A DNA stretch of 64,000 bases, taken from NCBI RefSeq assembly GCF_017254915.1, contig NZ_JAFKCT010000007.1:89775-153774 (forward strand). Reading direction: 5' to 3'. This DNA comes from Algoriphagus oliviformis. Lineage in GTDB: Bacteria; Bacteroidota; Bacteroidia; Cytophagales; Cyclobacteriaceae. The position numbers and the translations under genes are program-made. Under the pieces are notes generated by a model, which was given only the letters and a program-made list of their open reading frames with translations, was not told the origin of the DNA and searched no databases. Each line of letters begins with the position of its first letter. The first letter of the stretch is position 1. Shown here piece by piece: positions 27,615 through 43,487 of the stretch.

Positions 27615-27814
27615 TTTTGTGTTAGGCTGGCAAAATTCCATGGTTGCTGTACTTTTTGAGCGGCTGCGTCAGGAAAGGCAGACTTGGTAGAAGAATTAGA
27701 GACAGCAAATGTCCCGGTTTGAGTGTGCTTACTTGGATAAAATCACCCACCTGAATATCTTAGTTTAGTCAATTCGGGGGAATTTCTTAATTTCCCTTTC
27801 TAAACCCTTCACCT

Positions 27815-28225
27815 ATGAGCGACAAGATCCACCACGGCAGAAACATCAAGCGATTCCGGGAGATGATGGGCATCAAGCAGGAAGCCCTGGCCTTTGAGCT
27901 GGGCGAGGACTGGTCCCAAAAGAAGATCAGCCTGCTGGAGCAAAAGGAAGAAGTGGAGGAAGCGCTGATCCGTCAAGTCGCCGAGATTTTGAAAGTGCCA
28001 GTGGAGGCTATTAAAAATTTTGACGAGGAGAAGTCTGTAAATATCATTTCTAACTCATTTACTTCTCACGACAATGCAACAGGATTGATTTACAATCACA
28101 ACCCAACTTTCAACCCTTTGGATAGGCTAGTCGAAGCCCTAGAAGAAAACAAGAAGCTCTACGAGCGGCTCCTGGAATCGGAGCGGGAGAAGGTGGAGAT
28201 CCTGAAGAAGCTGCTTGACAAGTAG
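27815..28225 (+). CDS. XRE-family DNA-binding regulator
   Basis: A 136-aa protein with an N-terminal helix-turn-helix of the XRE/Cro type (residues 8-65: GRNIKRFREMMGIKQEALAF, KKISLLEQKEEVEEALIRQV). A polar, asparagine-rich linker follows (NIISNSFTSHDNATGLIYNH), then a C-terminal coiled coil (about 103-136, RLVEALEENKKLYERLLESE) for dimerisation. This arrangement is common in Bacteroidota stand-alone regulators. It is followed by a good terminator and lies upstream of a broken HIRAN gene and the CRISPR locus; no direct link to either can be read from the sequence. Confidence 0.88.
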   Translation: MSDKIHHGRNIKRFREMMGIKQEALAFELGEDWSQKKISLLEQKEEVEEALIRQVAEILKVPVEAIKNFDEEKSVNIISNSFTSHDNATGLIYNHNPTFNPLDRLVEALEENKKLYERLLESEREKVEILKKLLDK

Positions 28226-28248
28226 CAGCTGTCATACGATAGAAGATG

Positions 28249-28280
28249 AGCCTTCCCGAGAATCTGGGAGGGCTTTTTTT
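28249..28280 (+). terminator. Rho-independent terminator after XRE gene
   Basis: GCCTTCCC pairs (with one G-U) with GGGAGGGC across GAGAATCT and is followed by an eight-T run. Confidence 0.85.
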
Positions 28281-28389
28281 TGGAATTGATTCGTTGGAAT
28301 CACTCGAGATGTAGCGCGTTCTCGGGAGAACTGTAGGACTTTTAAATCAACGTAGACTGGTTTTGACAAAGTCTATCGGAGATGGACTA

Positions 28390-28413
28390 AAAATACCCAG
28401 TACTGGGTATTTT
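28390..28413. promoter_or_regulatory. Perfect 24-bp palindrome, possible operator
   Basis: AAAATACCCAGT is followed directly by its exact reverse complement, ACTGGGTATTTT. It lies 67 bp before the first ATG of the HIRAN gene and 164 bp after the XRE regulator gene. A dyad like this could be an operator. A terminator role is less likely because no T-run follows. Confidence 0.45.
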
Positions 28414-28479
28414 GTAGAATTTTCCAAATGATATATTGCAGTATGAAGTTTTGGGATTTGAAGGAAGGTATATAAAGGC

Positions 28480-29002
28480 ATGATTGCAGAATCGGATGAA
28501 GTAGCGCAAGAAATGACAAATAGAAATGAAAGTGGCATTGGCCGAAAGGAATTTCTGAAAACCATGGGACTCGGGACGGTGTCTCTGTTCACTCCGGATA
28601 TAGCACCCAAGCCGGGCTTGCTTACCCAGCTGATCACCCAGCCGATCAAGATCTATGACAACTATCCGCGGGGAGTACAATACTATGGGCTGTCCGAGTG
28701 CCTAGGCGATATCAAAGTTGGAGATCAGGTCGAGCTCAAGTGCTTCCCGGATCACAAGCATGACCGCTTTGCAGTGGGAGTGGAATAGGTATTTCCTTGG
28801 CTACTTGCCAGCCTATGAAAACATCGTCCTCGCCAACTTGCTCGGTGCCGGGACAAGACTCATCGCAATGGTGACTGCCAAGCATTCCCTCTACGAAGTC
28901 GGGATTGGTGTCTGGACGGATCTGATCCTGAGCGGTCAAGGAGCCAATACTGGCTTAAGTTACCAAGCGGCGGATGAGGTGGAGGATAGGTATAGGGGGT
29001 GA
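28480..29002 (+). pseudogene. HIRAN-domain protein interrupted by a frameshift
   Basis: The first frame (28480-28788) encodes a signal-like N-terminus GRKEFLKTMGLGTVSLF and the start of a HIRAN domain (IYDNYPRGVQYYGLSECLGD, VGDQVELKCFPDHKHDRFAV), then hits TAG at 28786. The domain continues in another frame (in 28718-29002) as WNRYFLGYLPAYENIVLANL and GAGTRLIAMVTAKH, exactly the second half expected of HIRAN. A single-base insertion or deletion near 28775-28790 explains the break. HIRAN domains bind DNA ends in helicases and also occur alone in exported Bacteroidota proteins. It ends at the tracrRNA terminator of the CRISPR system. Confidence 0.75.
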
Positions 29003-29083
29003 AAAAAGAAAAGGCGACTTGCGCCGCCTTGAATGTTTACACAACGGAATAATCCTTATTGTGAATTGCTTTTAAATCAGTGT
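29002..29083 (-). ncRNA. tracrRNA for the type II-C CRISPR system
   Basis: On the minus strand the RNA begins near CACTGATTTAAAAGCAATTC (29082 downward), an anti-repeat complementary to the first 24 nt of the crRNA-strand repeat with one internal mismatch. Next comes AATAAGGATTATTCCGTTGT, the nexus region, then AACATTCAAGGCGGC-GCAA-GTCGCCTTTTCTTTTTT, a terminator hairpin with a T-rich tail (29030 to 29002). This layout matches known Bacteroidota type II-C tracrRNAs. Ends are estimates from the promoter and the terminator. It is divergent from cas9, whose ATG is 38 bp beyond the presumed 5' end. Confidence 0.9.
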
Positions 29084-29084
29084 C

Positions 29085-29115
29085 TAAAAGTATAGAAAAA
29101 GTATAAACTTCCAAA
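29085..29115 (-). promoter_or_regulatory. tracrRNA promoter, Bacteroidota -33/-7 type
   Basis: Read on the minus strand, TTTG (29115-29112) is followed after 19 bases by TACTTTTA (29092-29085), matching the phylum consensus TTTG-N19-TAnnTTTG. It would start transcription close to the anti-repeat. The element lies wholly inside the short cas9 leader. Confidence 0.6.
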
Positions 29116-29120
29116 ATAAT

Positions 29121-32100
29121 ATGAAAAAGATTTTAGGTCTTGATTTGGGAACCAACTCAATTGGGTGGGCGCTGATCGAGCAGGATTTTGAAAAGAAAGA
29201 GGGCAAGATCCTCGGGATGGGAAGTCGGATTATTCCGATGTCCCAGGATATCTTGGGAGAGTTCGGTAGGGGGAACTCCGTGTCTCAAACCGCTGAACGT
29301 ACGAGATTAAGAAGTGTCAGGCGTCTCAAGGAAAGGCATCTCTTACGAAGAGAACGATTACATCGGGTCTTGAATGTATTGGGTTTTCTGCCTTCCCATT
29401 ATGCTTCGCAGATTGATTTCGAAAAGCGTCTTGGGAAGTTTGTTGACGATGCCGAGCCGAAGGTAGCTTATCAGGCAGAGTGGAATGGTGCTAAAAACAA
29501 AAATGAATATGAATTTCTGTTCAAGGAATCCTTTCAGGAGATGTTGGAGGAGTTTCGTCAATTTCAGCCCCAACTGCTGATAAACAAGAAAGGTGATGCT
29601 GCCTTGATTCCCTATGATTGGACAATCTATTTTCTCAGGAAGAAGGCTTTGACCCAGAAAATCACCAAAGAGGAATTGGCGTGGATCATTCTCAATTTCA
29701 ACCAAAAAAGAGGGTATTACCAGTTGCGTGGAGAAGAGAAGGACGAAAATCCGGATAACCTGGTAGAATTCCACTCGCTCAAGATAGTGGATGTAGTAGC
29801 AGACGAGGCTCAAAAAGGAAAGCCAGAAGTCTGGTATTCCTTGATATTGGAAAACGGATGGGTGTATAGGAGGTCTAGCAAGACTCCTTTGTATGACTGG
29901 AAAGATAAGGTTCGGGATTTCATTGTTACTACCGGTCTCGAAAAAGATGGTAGCTTCAAGACCGACAAGGAAGGAAATGTTAAGAGGAGCTTTAGAGCAC
30001 CTGGGGAGGATGATTGGAATCTGGTGAAGAAGAAAACCGAAAAGGAAGTCGATCAGTCTAACAAGACCGTTGGTGCCTATATCTACGATTCTTTGTTGCA
30101 AAACCCCAAGCAGAAAATTAAGGGGAAACTGGTTCGTACTATAGAACGGAAGTTCTATAAGGACGAGCTCAGACGGATTTTGGCAAGGCAGGTGGAGTTT
30201 CATTCGGAATTGCAGAGCCAGGAGTTTTATGAGGACTGTGTCCGCGAGCTCTATCGTAACAATGACGCGCATCAGGCGATTTTGGGACAAAAAGATTTTG
30301 TCCATTTGATCGTGGAGGATATCATTTTTTATCAGCGGCCCTTGAGAAGCCAAAAGTCATCCGTTGGCAATTGTTCATTGGAGAAAAGGCCAATGAGGGA
30401 TGAGAAGGGGAATCCGCTAAAAGATGGCGATGGGAATCAGGTGTTCAGGCCTTTGAAAGCTACTCCCAAGTCGAATCCATACTATCAGGAATTTCGGCTC
30501 TGGCAGTGGATTTACAATTTGTCAATTTACCCCAAGGATGAGGATGTCAATGTTACCAGTGATTTCCTAAACAGTTCGGAAGATTGGGAAGGACTGTTTG
30601 AATTCCTCAATGACAAAAGGGAGATAGAACAGAAAGTTTTGCTTGAATATCTGCTCAAACAAAAAGGATGGAAAGGGAAATTGCTGAGTGCTGAAGTGGA
30701 GAAGTATCGGTGGAAGTATGTGGAGGACAAGAAATATCCCTGTAATGAGACAAGATCTTTGATCAGGACGAGGCTGGATAAAGTGGAGGGAATTAGCGAG
30801 GGGTTTCTCACAAGACCTATAGAACAACAGCTATGGCATATCATCTACTCTGTGACAGATAAAGTAGATTATGAGAAGGCATTGAAGTCATTTGCGGTCA
30901 AAAATCAACTGGACGAAAGCACATTTGTTGAGGCGTTTAGGAAGTTTCCTCCATTCAAAAGCGAGTATGGGGCTTTCTCGGAAAAGGCGATCAAGAAGCT
31001 TTTGCCCCTAATGAGGGTAGGTAAATTTTGGAATGAAAATGACATTTTACGGGAATCCCCTTCTTATTTAAAGAACATCGAACGGCTACTTCAAAAGTTG
31101 GAAGAGCAAAATAACAAGATATCGAATTCGGATCGAGAGATATGGAATAAGGATATCAATACGAAGCTTTACCAAGAGCTTAGCCTGTTTTTGGATGGAG
31201 ACGTAGCGCTATTCCAAAAGCTAAGACTTCATATTGCATCCTACCTGGTGTATGGACGGCATTCGGAGGCTGCTGAGATAGGTAAATGGAATTCTGTGGA
31301 TGACATGGAAGAATATCTTCGAGAATTTAGACAGCACTCTCTTCGCAATCCTATAGTAGAGCAGGTGGTCACGGAGACGTTGAGAGTGGTCAGGGATATC
31401 TGGTCAAAGTATGGAGGGGGAGCTAGGGATTTCTTCGGTGAAATTCACATTGAACTCGGTAGGGATATGAAAAATAACGCTGACGAGCGGAAGCAGATCA
31501 CCAATCGAATGACTGAAAATGAAAATACCAATTTGCGAATCAAAGCACTTCTGGCAGAAATGGCACAGGATATCAATGTCGAAAACGTACGGCCTTATTC
31601 GCCAATGCAGCAGGAGATTCTGAAAGTTTATGAGGAAGGGGTGCTTAATTCAGATATTGATATTGATGATGATATATTGAAAATAAGTAAAACACCACAG
31701 CCTTCAAGTGCTGATCTCCGAAGATACAAGCTTTGGCTGGAGCAGAAATATTGTTCTCCCTATACGGGGAAGATTATTCCGCTGAATAGATTGTTCAGTC
31801 CTGATTACGAAATAGAACACATTATTCCGCAGAGCAGGTATTTTGATGACAGTTTTAGCAATAAGGTCATTTGTGAGACTGCAGTCAATAAGCTTAAGGG
31901 GAACCAAATCGGACTTGAATTTATCAAGAGCCATCACGGTCAGATAGTCGAATTGGGTATGGGTAAGTCTGTGAAGATTTTTGAAGTGCCTGCCTATGAG
32001 GAGTTTGTTAAGCAGAATTATGTCAAAAACCGCTCAAAGCGAAATAAGCTCTTATTGGAGGAAATTCCGGAAAAGATGATTGAGCGTCAGTTAAATGATA

Positions 32101-33782
32101 CCCGATACATTAGCAAATTCATAACTTCTGCATTGTCTAATATTGTTAGAGAAGATGGTGGTGATGAGGGTCTTAACTCAAAGAACATTGTTCCTGGTAA
32201 TGGAAAGATTACGACCGAACTCAAGCATGACTGGGGGTTGAATGATGTTTGGAACGAACTGATACTGCCTAGGTTTGAGCGGATGAATCTACTCACTAAA
32301 TCCACTCATTTCACGGCTTGGAATGAGAATCACCAGAAGTTTTTGCCTACCGTGCCACTAGAGTTTTCCAAAGGGTTTTCCAAGAAGAGAATAGACCATC
32401 GCCATCACGCGATGGATGCCTTGGTCATTGCCTGTGCTACAAGAGACCATATTAACCTTTTAAATAACCTACATGCTAAATCGGCAAAACGGCATGACCT
32501 GAATAGGAAGCTTAGAAATTATGAAAAAGTGGCCTATATCGATGGGAAGACTGGTGAAAGAATTGAGCGAGAAGTTCCGAGGGATTTTGTCAAGCCATGG
32601 AATAGCTTCACTACCGATGCAAAAGATGCCTTGATAAATATAATTGTAAGCTTCAAACAGAACCTCAGGGTTGTAAACAGAGCAAACAACAAGTATGAAA
32701 AATGGACAGAGAAAGATGGAGTGAAGGTCAAGGAAATGCATGCACAGACAGGTGTGAACTGGGCTATTCGAAAACCAATGCACAAGGATACGGTTTCAGG
32801 GCTTGTTCATTTGAGAGGAAAGAAAATTGTTTCATTAAATCAGGCATTGGGTTTTATTCCAGATATAGTTGATAAGGGGTTGAGGAGGGAGTTGAAAAGA
32901 CTGGATTCAATTGGATTGGATAAAAAGAAGATTTCCAAACATTTTAGAGAGGTCGATAACAATTTTGATGGGCAGGATATATCTAAAGTGGAAATCTACT
33001 ATTGGATGGAAGACAATGTGGCTTCCAGAGTCTCACTAAACGATACCTTCAATGAAAAGAGAATTGAATCTATAACTGACTCTGGAATTCAGAAAATATT
33101 GCACAGTCATTTGGATAAGTATCGAGGCCGAGTGGATGAAAAAGGGAAGGAGATTCCAGCAGAGTTGTTGGCATTTTCGCAGGAGGGAATTGAAGAAATG
33201 AACAAGAATATACAGGCCTTGAATGGAGGGAAACATCATCAGCCAATCTTGAAAGTCCGTACCTACGAGCCAAAAGGTAATAAATTTGTAGTGGGCCAAA
33301 AAGGTAATAAAGGGAGCAAATTTGTCGAAGCAGCTAAGGGAACTAATCTTTACTATGCTGTCTACAAGGACGAGAATGGAAAGAGAAGCTATGATAGTGT
33401 TCCTTTAAATGTGGTAATAGAGCGACAAAAGCAAGGATTAAGCCCGGTGCCCGAGCGAAATGAAATGGGACACAGTTTGTTGTTTTTTCTTTCGCCGAAC
33501 GATCTAATATATGTGTCGAAGGATGAAGCGGGTGATTTACTTGATGGTAGGAAGTTTGATCAAAGTGTAGTTGAAGTTGATGGAATTTATAAAGTGGTGA
33601 GCTTTACTGGCAATAGGCTCTATGGAGTTCCTTGCCAGGTAGCCAAATCGATAGTAGATAAAGTTGAATTGTCACAGCTGAATAAGATTGAAGTTTCTTT
33701 AGATCGTAAATCTCTGAAGGAAAGCTGTGTGAAGTTGAGCGTCGACAGGTTAGGGGAAATTAGAGGCATTGTGTCTCGTTGA
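29121..33782 (+). CDS. cas9: CRISPR-associated endonuclease Cas9, type II-C
   Basis: A 1553-aa RNA-guided DNA endonuclease. RuvC-I is GLDLGTNSIGWAL with Asp8, followed by the arginine-rich bridge helix (RTRLRSVRRLKERHLLRRER). RuvC-II is IHIELGRDM with Glu778. The HNH site is EIEHIIPQSRYFDDSFSNKV with His900, then the AVNKLKGNQ asparagine. RuvC-III is RIDHRHHAMDALVIA with His1096 and Asp1099. All catalytic residues are intact. The REC lobe occupies about 90-760 and a long PAM-interacting region about 1110-1553. At 1553 aa it is at the large end for type II-C. No csn2 or cas4 is present, supporting subtype II-C. The tracrRNA gene is divergent and immediately upstream. Confidence 0.98.
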   Translation: MKKILGLDLGTNSIGWALIEQDFEKKEGKILGMGSRIIPMSQDILGEFGRGNSVSQTAERTRLRSVRRLKERHLLRRERLHRVLNVLGFLPSHYASQIDFEKRLGKFVDDAEPKVAYQAEWNGAKNKNEYEFLFKESFQEMLEEFRQFQPQLLINKKGDAALIPYDWTIYFLRKKALTQKITKEELAWIILNFNQKRGYYQLRGEEKDENPDNLVEFHSLKIVDVVADEAQKGKPEVWYSLILENGWVYRRSSKTPLYDWKDKVRDFIVTTGLEKDGSFKTDKEGNVKRSFRAPGEDDWNLVKKKTEKEVDQSNKTVGAYIYDSLLQNPKQKIKGKLVRTIERKFYKDELRRILARQVEFHSELQSQEFYEDCVRELYRNNDAHQAILGQKDFVHLIVEDIIFYQRPLRSQKSSVGNCSLEKRPMRDEKGNPLKDGDGNQVFRPLKATPKSNPYYQEFRLWQWIYNLSIYPKDEDVNVTSDFLNSSEDWEGLFEFLNDKREIEQKVLLEYLLKQKGWKGKLLSAEVEKYRWKYVEDKKYPCNETRSLIRTRLDKVEGISEGFLTRPIEQQLWHIIYSVTDKVDYEKALKSFAVKNQLDESTFVEAFRKFPPFKSEYGAFSEKAIKKLLPLMRVGKFWNENDILRESPSYLKNIERLLQKLEEQNNKISNSDREIWNKDINTKLYQELSLFLDGDVALFQKLRLHIASYLVYGRHSEAAEIGKWNSVDDMEEYLREFRQHSLRNPIVEQVVTETLRVVRDIWSKYGGGARDFFGEIHIELGRDMKNNADERKQITNRMTENENTNLRIKALLAEMAQDINVENVRPYSPMQQEILKVYEEGVLNSDIDIDDDILKISKTPQPSSADLRRYKLWLEQKYCSPYTGKIIPLNRLFSPDYEIEHIIPQSRYFDDSFSNKVICETAVNKLKGNQIGLEFIKSHHGQIVELGMGKSVKIFEVPAYEEFVKQNYVKNRSKRNKLLLEEIPEKMIERQLNDTRYISKFITSALSNIVREDGGDEGLNSKNIVPGNGKITTELKHDWGLNDVWNELILPRFERMNLLTKSTHFTAWNENHQKFLPTVPLEFSKGFSKKRIDHRHHAMDALVIACATRDHINLLNNLHAKSAKRHDLNRKLRNYEKVAYIDGKTGERIEREVPRDFVKPWNSFTTDAKDALINIIVSFKQNLRVVNRANNKYEKWTEKDGVKVKEMHAQTGVNWAIRKPMHKDTVSGLVHLRGKKIVSLNQALGFIPDIVDKGLRRELKRLDSIGLDKKKISKHFREVDNNFDGQDISKVEIYYWMEDNVASRVSLNDTFNEKRIESITDSGIQKILHSHLDKYRGRVDEKGKEIPAELLAFSQEGIEEMNKNIQALNGGKHHQPILKVRTYEPKGNKFVVGQKGNKGSKFVEAAKGTNLYYAVYKDENGKRSYDSVPLNVVIERQKQGLSPVPERNEMGHSLLFFLSPNDLIYVSKDEAGDLLDGRKFDQSVVEVDGIYKVVSFTGNRLYGVPCQVAKSIVDKVELSQLNKIEVSLDRKSLKESCVKLSVDRLGEIRGIVSR

Positions 33783-33785
33783 TTC

Positions 33786-34373
33786 ATGGAATACGCCCAA
33801 TCCTACCATGTCTACAACCACGCCAACGGCTCGGAAAATATCTTCCGGGAAGAGGAGAATTATCGGTTTTTTCTGAGCCAGTATGCGAAGTACCTGGGGG
33901 ATGTGCTGGATACCTATGCCTATTGCCTGATGCCAAACCACTTCCATTTTCTGGTGGGAGTGAAGGAGACAGACCTGTCAGGTTTTCAAAACCTGACAGG
34001 TCTGATCGGGCATCCCTCAAGAAATCCGGCGATCAAGGGGTTTTCAGACCTTTTTAATTCCTATACCAAAGCCTTCAACAAGCGGTTTGGGCGAAAAGGA
34101 AGCCTGTTCCAAAGAGCGTTTTCGAGAAAGCCAATCTTGAGCCAAGAGCAGTGGCAAGAAACCTTCCTCTACATCCATCTGAATCCCGTCAAACACGGTT
34201 TTTCGGATTCAATAGAGCACTGGAAATGGTCGAGTTGGAAGGCATACAATCACCTAGAGCAGGCTTCACTGGTAGATAGGTCGTATTACAGGAATTTCTT
34301 CGATGGGATGTCCCATGTATGGGATATGATCTCGGTGAAGAGAGAGTTGATTTTGAGTAAAGAATTTGAATAG
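33786..34373 (+). CDS. REP-associated tyrosine transposase (RAYT, Y1/IS200-like)
   Basis: A 195-aa HUH-superfamily nuclease. The signature CLMPNHFHFLV contains the HxH metal site (His52, His54), and the late helix TFLYIHLNPVKHGF carries the presumed catalytic tyrosine. WKWSSWKAY is the conserved RAYT tail. The ATG follows the cas9 stop by 3 bp, so it sits inside the cas operon between cas9 and cas1. Residues 62-73 (ETDLSGFQNLTGLI) are encoded by a perfect 33-bp palindrome identical to one after cas2. RAYTs process REP palindromes, and no classical IS ends are seen here. Confidence 0.9.
   Translation: MEYAQSYHVYNHANGSENIFREEENYRFFLSQYAKYLGDVLDTYAYCLMPNHFHFLVGVKETDLSGFQNLTGLIGHPSRNPAIKGFSDLFNSYTKAFNKRFGRKGSLFQRAFSRKPILSQEQWQETFLYIHLNPVKHGFSDSIEHWKWSSWKAYNHLEQASLVDRSYYRNFFDGMSHVWDMISVKRELILSKEFE
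33971..34003. repeat. REP-like palindrome, copy 1 (inside RAYT gene)
   Basis: AGACCTGTCAGGTTTT, a central C, then AAAACCTGACAGGTCT: a perfect 16-bp inverted repeat. It is read in frame through the RAYT gene and is identical to the copy at 35670. Confidence 0.9.
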
Positions 34374-34376
34374 ACT

Positions 34377-34409
34377 AGTCCTGACAGGTTTTCGAAACCT
34401 GTCAGGACT
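34377..34409. repeat. REP-like palindrome, copy 2 (after RAYT gene)
   Basis: AGTCCTGACAGGTTT-TCG-AAACCTGTCAGGACT, a variant of the other two copies with the CCTGACAGG/CCTGTCAGG halves swapped. It is followed by TTATTTTTC and lies 20 bp before cas1, so it might also attenuate transcription into cas1-cas2. Confidence 0.85.
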
Positions 34410-34429
34410 TTATTTTTCGGCAGATATCC

Positions 34430-35663
<1,234 letters not shown>

Positions 35664-35669
35664 AGTAAA

Positions 35670-35702
35670 AGACCTGTCAGGTTTTCAAAACCTGACAGGT
35701 CT
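35670..35702. repeat. REP-like palindrome, copy 3 (after cas2)
   Basis: Identical 33-bp palindrome to copy 1, extended here by flanking AAA/TTT to 37 bp. It begins 6 bp after the cas2 stop and is followed by TTTCGTTTCC, so it could serve as the terminator of the cas operon. Confidence 0.9.
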
Positions 35703-35754
35703 TTCGTTTCCAGCTCCAAAGCACAGCCCTTTTTTTGATTCTAAATTATGGAAT

Positions 35755-35789
35755 AAAAAACAGCATACCAGCCGTTTACGGCATGGTAT

Positions 35790-35793
<4 letters not shown>
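35755..35793 (-). terminator. Intrinsic terminator of the CRISPR array transcript
   Basis: CAGCATACCA (35761-35770) pairs with TGGTATGCTG (35784-35793), and inside it GCCG pairs with CGGC around TTTA. This gives a 14-bp stem with one bulged base. On the minus strand it is followed by TTTTTT (35760-35755). The last four bases of the stem (GCTG, 35790-35793) belong to the cas2-proximal repeat. It supports leftward transcription of the array, ending before the cas operon. Confidence 0.85.
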
Positions 35794-42735
<6,942 letters not shown>

Positions 42736-42860
42736 GAAACGTTGCCTTCAATCGCACCAAGCAAGAATTGAAATTTTTGATGGCTCGGCAGAGGGAAAAC
42801 TGGCCTTCCGCAGCAAGCTCAAAATCCCTTTCCAAATACCCCTCTTGGTACTGGCTCTTG

Positions 42861-43349
42861 TCAGGGGTGGGCTGCTTGAAAAAGACCTCTAAGCTTTTCC
42901 AGATCGGAGACGCTTCGCCCATGCGTTGTTTTTTCGCCTGAGCTGTTGGCGTACATCGAGGAAAAGGTGCAGAAGTGGGTTTTCAGCTGGCCGTTTTCCC
43001 CCCGTCGGGCAAAGATCAGCCAAGTCTCGCTTTTGTCGATGCCCATGTCGCAAGAAGACCAGCGTTCGGTAACGGTTTTGTTTCCCCCGTGTATGAGGAT
43101 AGAACCCTGGGTGTCTCCTTTGAAGGACTCCAAAACGGTCAGGTCCGCTTGGTAAAACAAATCGTTTTCATGGGTTTTGGGGATTGCCGAGGCATAGATG
43201 GAGTCGATTTGAACCAAAGCGACAAAGTCATAACCCGCCAGATCCTCCTGAGTGTTGAACTCATAGTTGCCGGAGCAGTGGCAGGAAAAAGCCTCGATGG
43301 AGGCAAAGAGATTCAACAACAAAACCGCCAGGAATACCAATTTTTTCAT
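42861..43349 (-). CDS. Secreted TIMP/NTR-like cysteine protein
   Basis: 162 aa from MKKLVFLAVLLLNLFASIEA, a clean Sec signal peptide; an alternative ATG lies six codons upstream. The mature start FSCHCSGNYEFNTQEDLAGY, followed by DFVALVQIDSI, resembles TIMP/netrin-like OB domains, in which an N-terminal CxC precedes an aD-x-V-F-x-G-x-V strand. Further cysteines are in SSCDMGID and THFCTFSSMY. At the 3' end another frame stays open to the first repeat (KQPTPDKSQYQEGYLERDFE), and a slip in the T-run at about 42888 would join the two. Either the gene ends normally at 42861 or its tail is frameshifted. The 125 bp between it and the array hold the likely leader. Confidence 0.7.
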   Translation of the reverse strand: MKKLVFLAVLLLNLFASIEAFSCHCSGNYEFNTQEDLAGYDFVALVQIDSIYASAIPKTHENDLFYQADLTVLESFKGDTQGSILIHGGNKTVTERWSSCDMGIDKSETWLIFARRGENGQLKTHFCTFSSMYANSSGEKTTHGRSVSDLEKLRGLFQAAHP

Positions 43350-43487
43350 TTTCGCTTGTTTGAGCAATGAACAGATAGTGCTTCAGCAGGAGCCGAAACA
43401 CCTAAGAATCCAAGTTAAAGAAGCTTGGAGGAAAAGCAAACGGATTACTAAGAATGTTGGATATCTCTGATCGGTGTAGTTCTCAGC

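Noticed and set aside
27533..27625. GC-rich palindrome considered as an integron attC site, because GTTGGGC and GTTAGGC occur at its edges
   Set aside because: The two core words are in the same orientation, whereas attC needs them inverted. No integron integrase is present.
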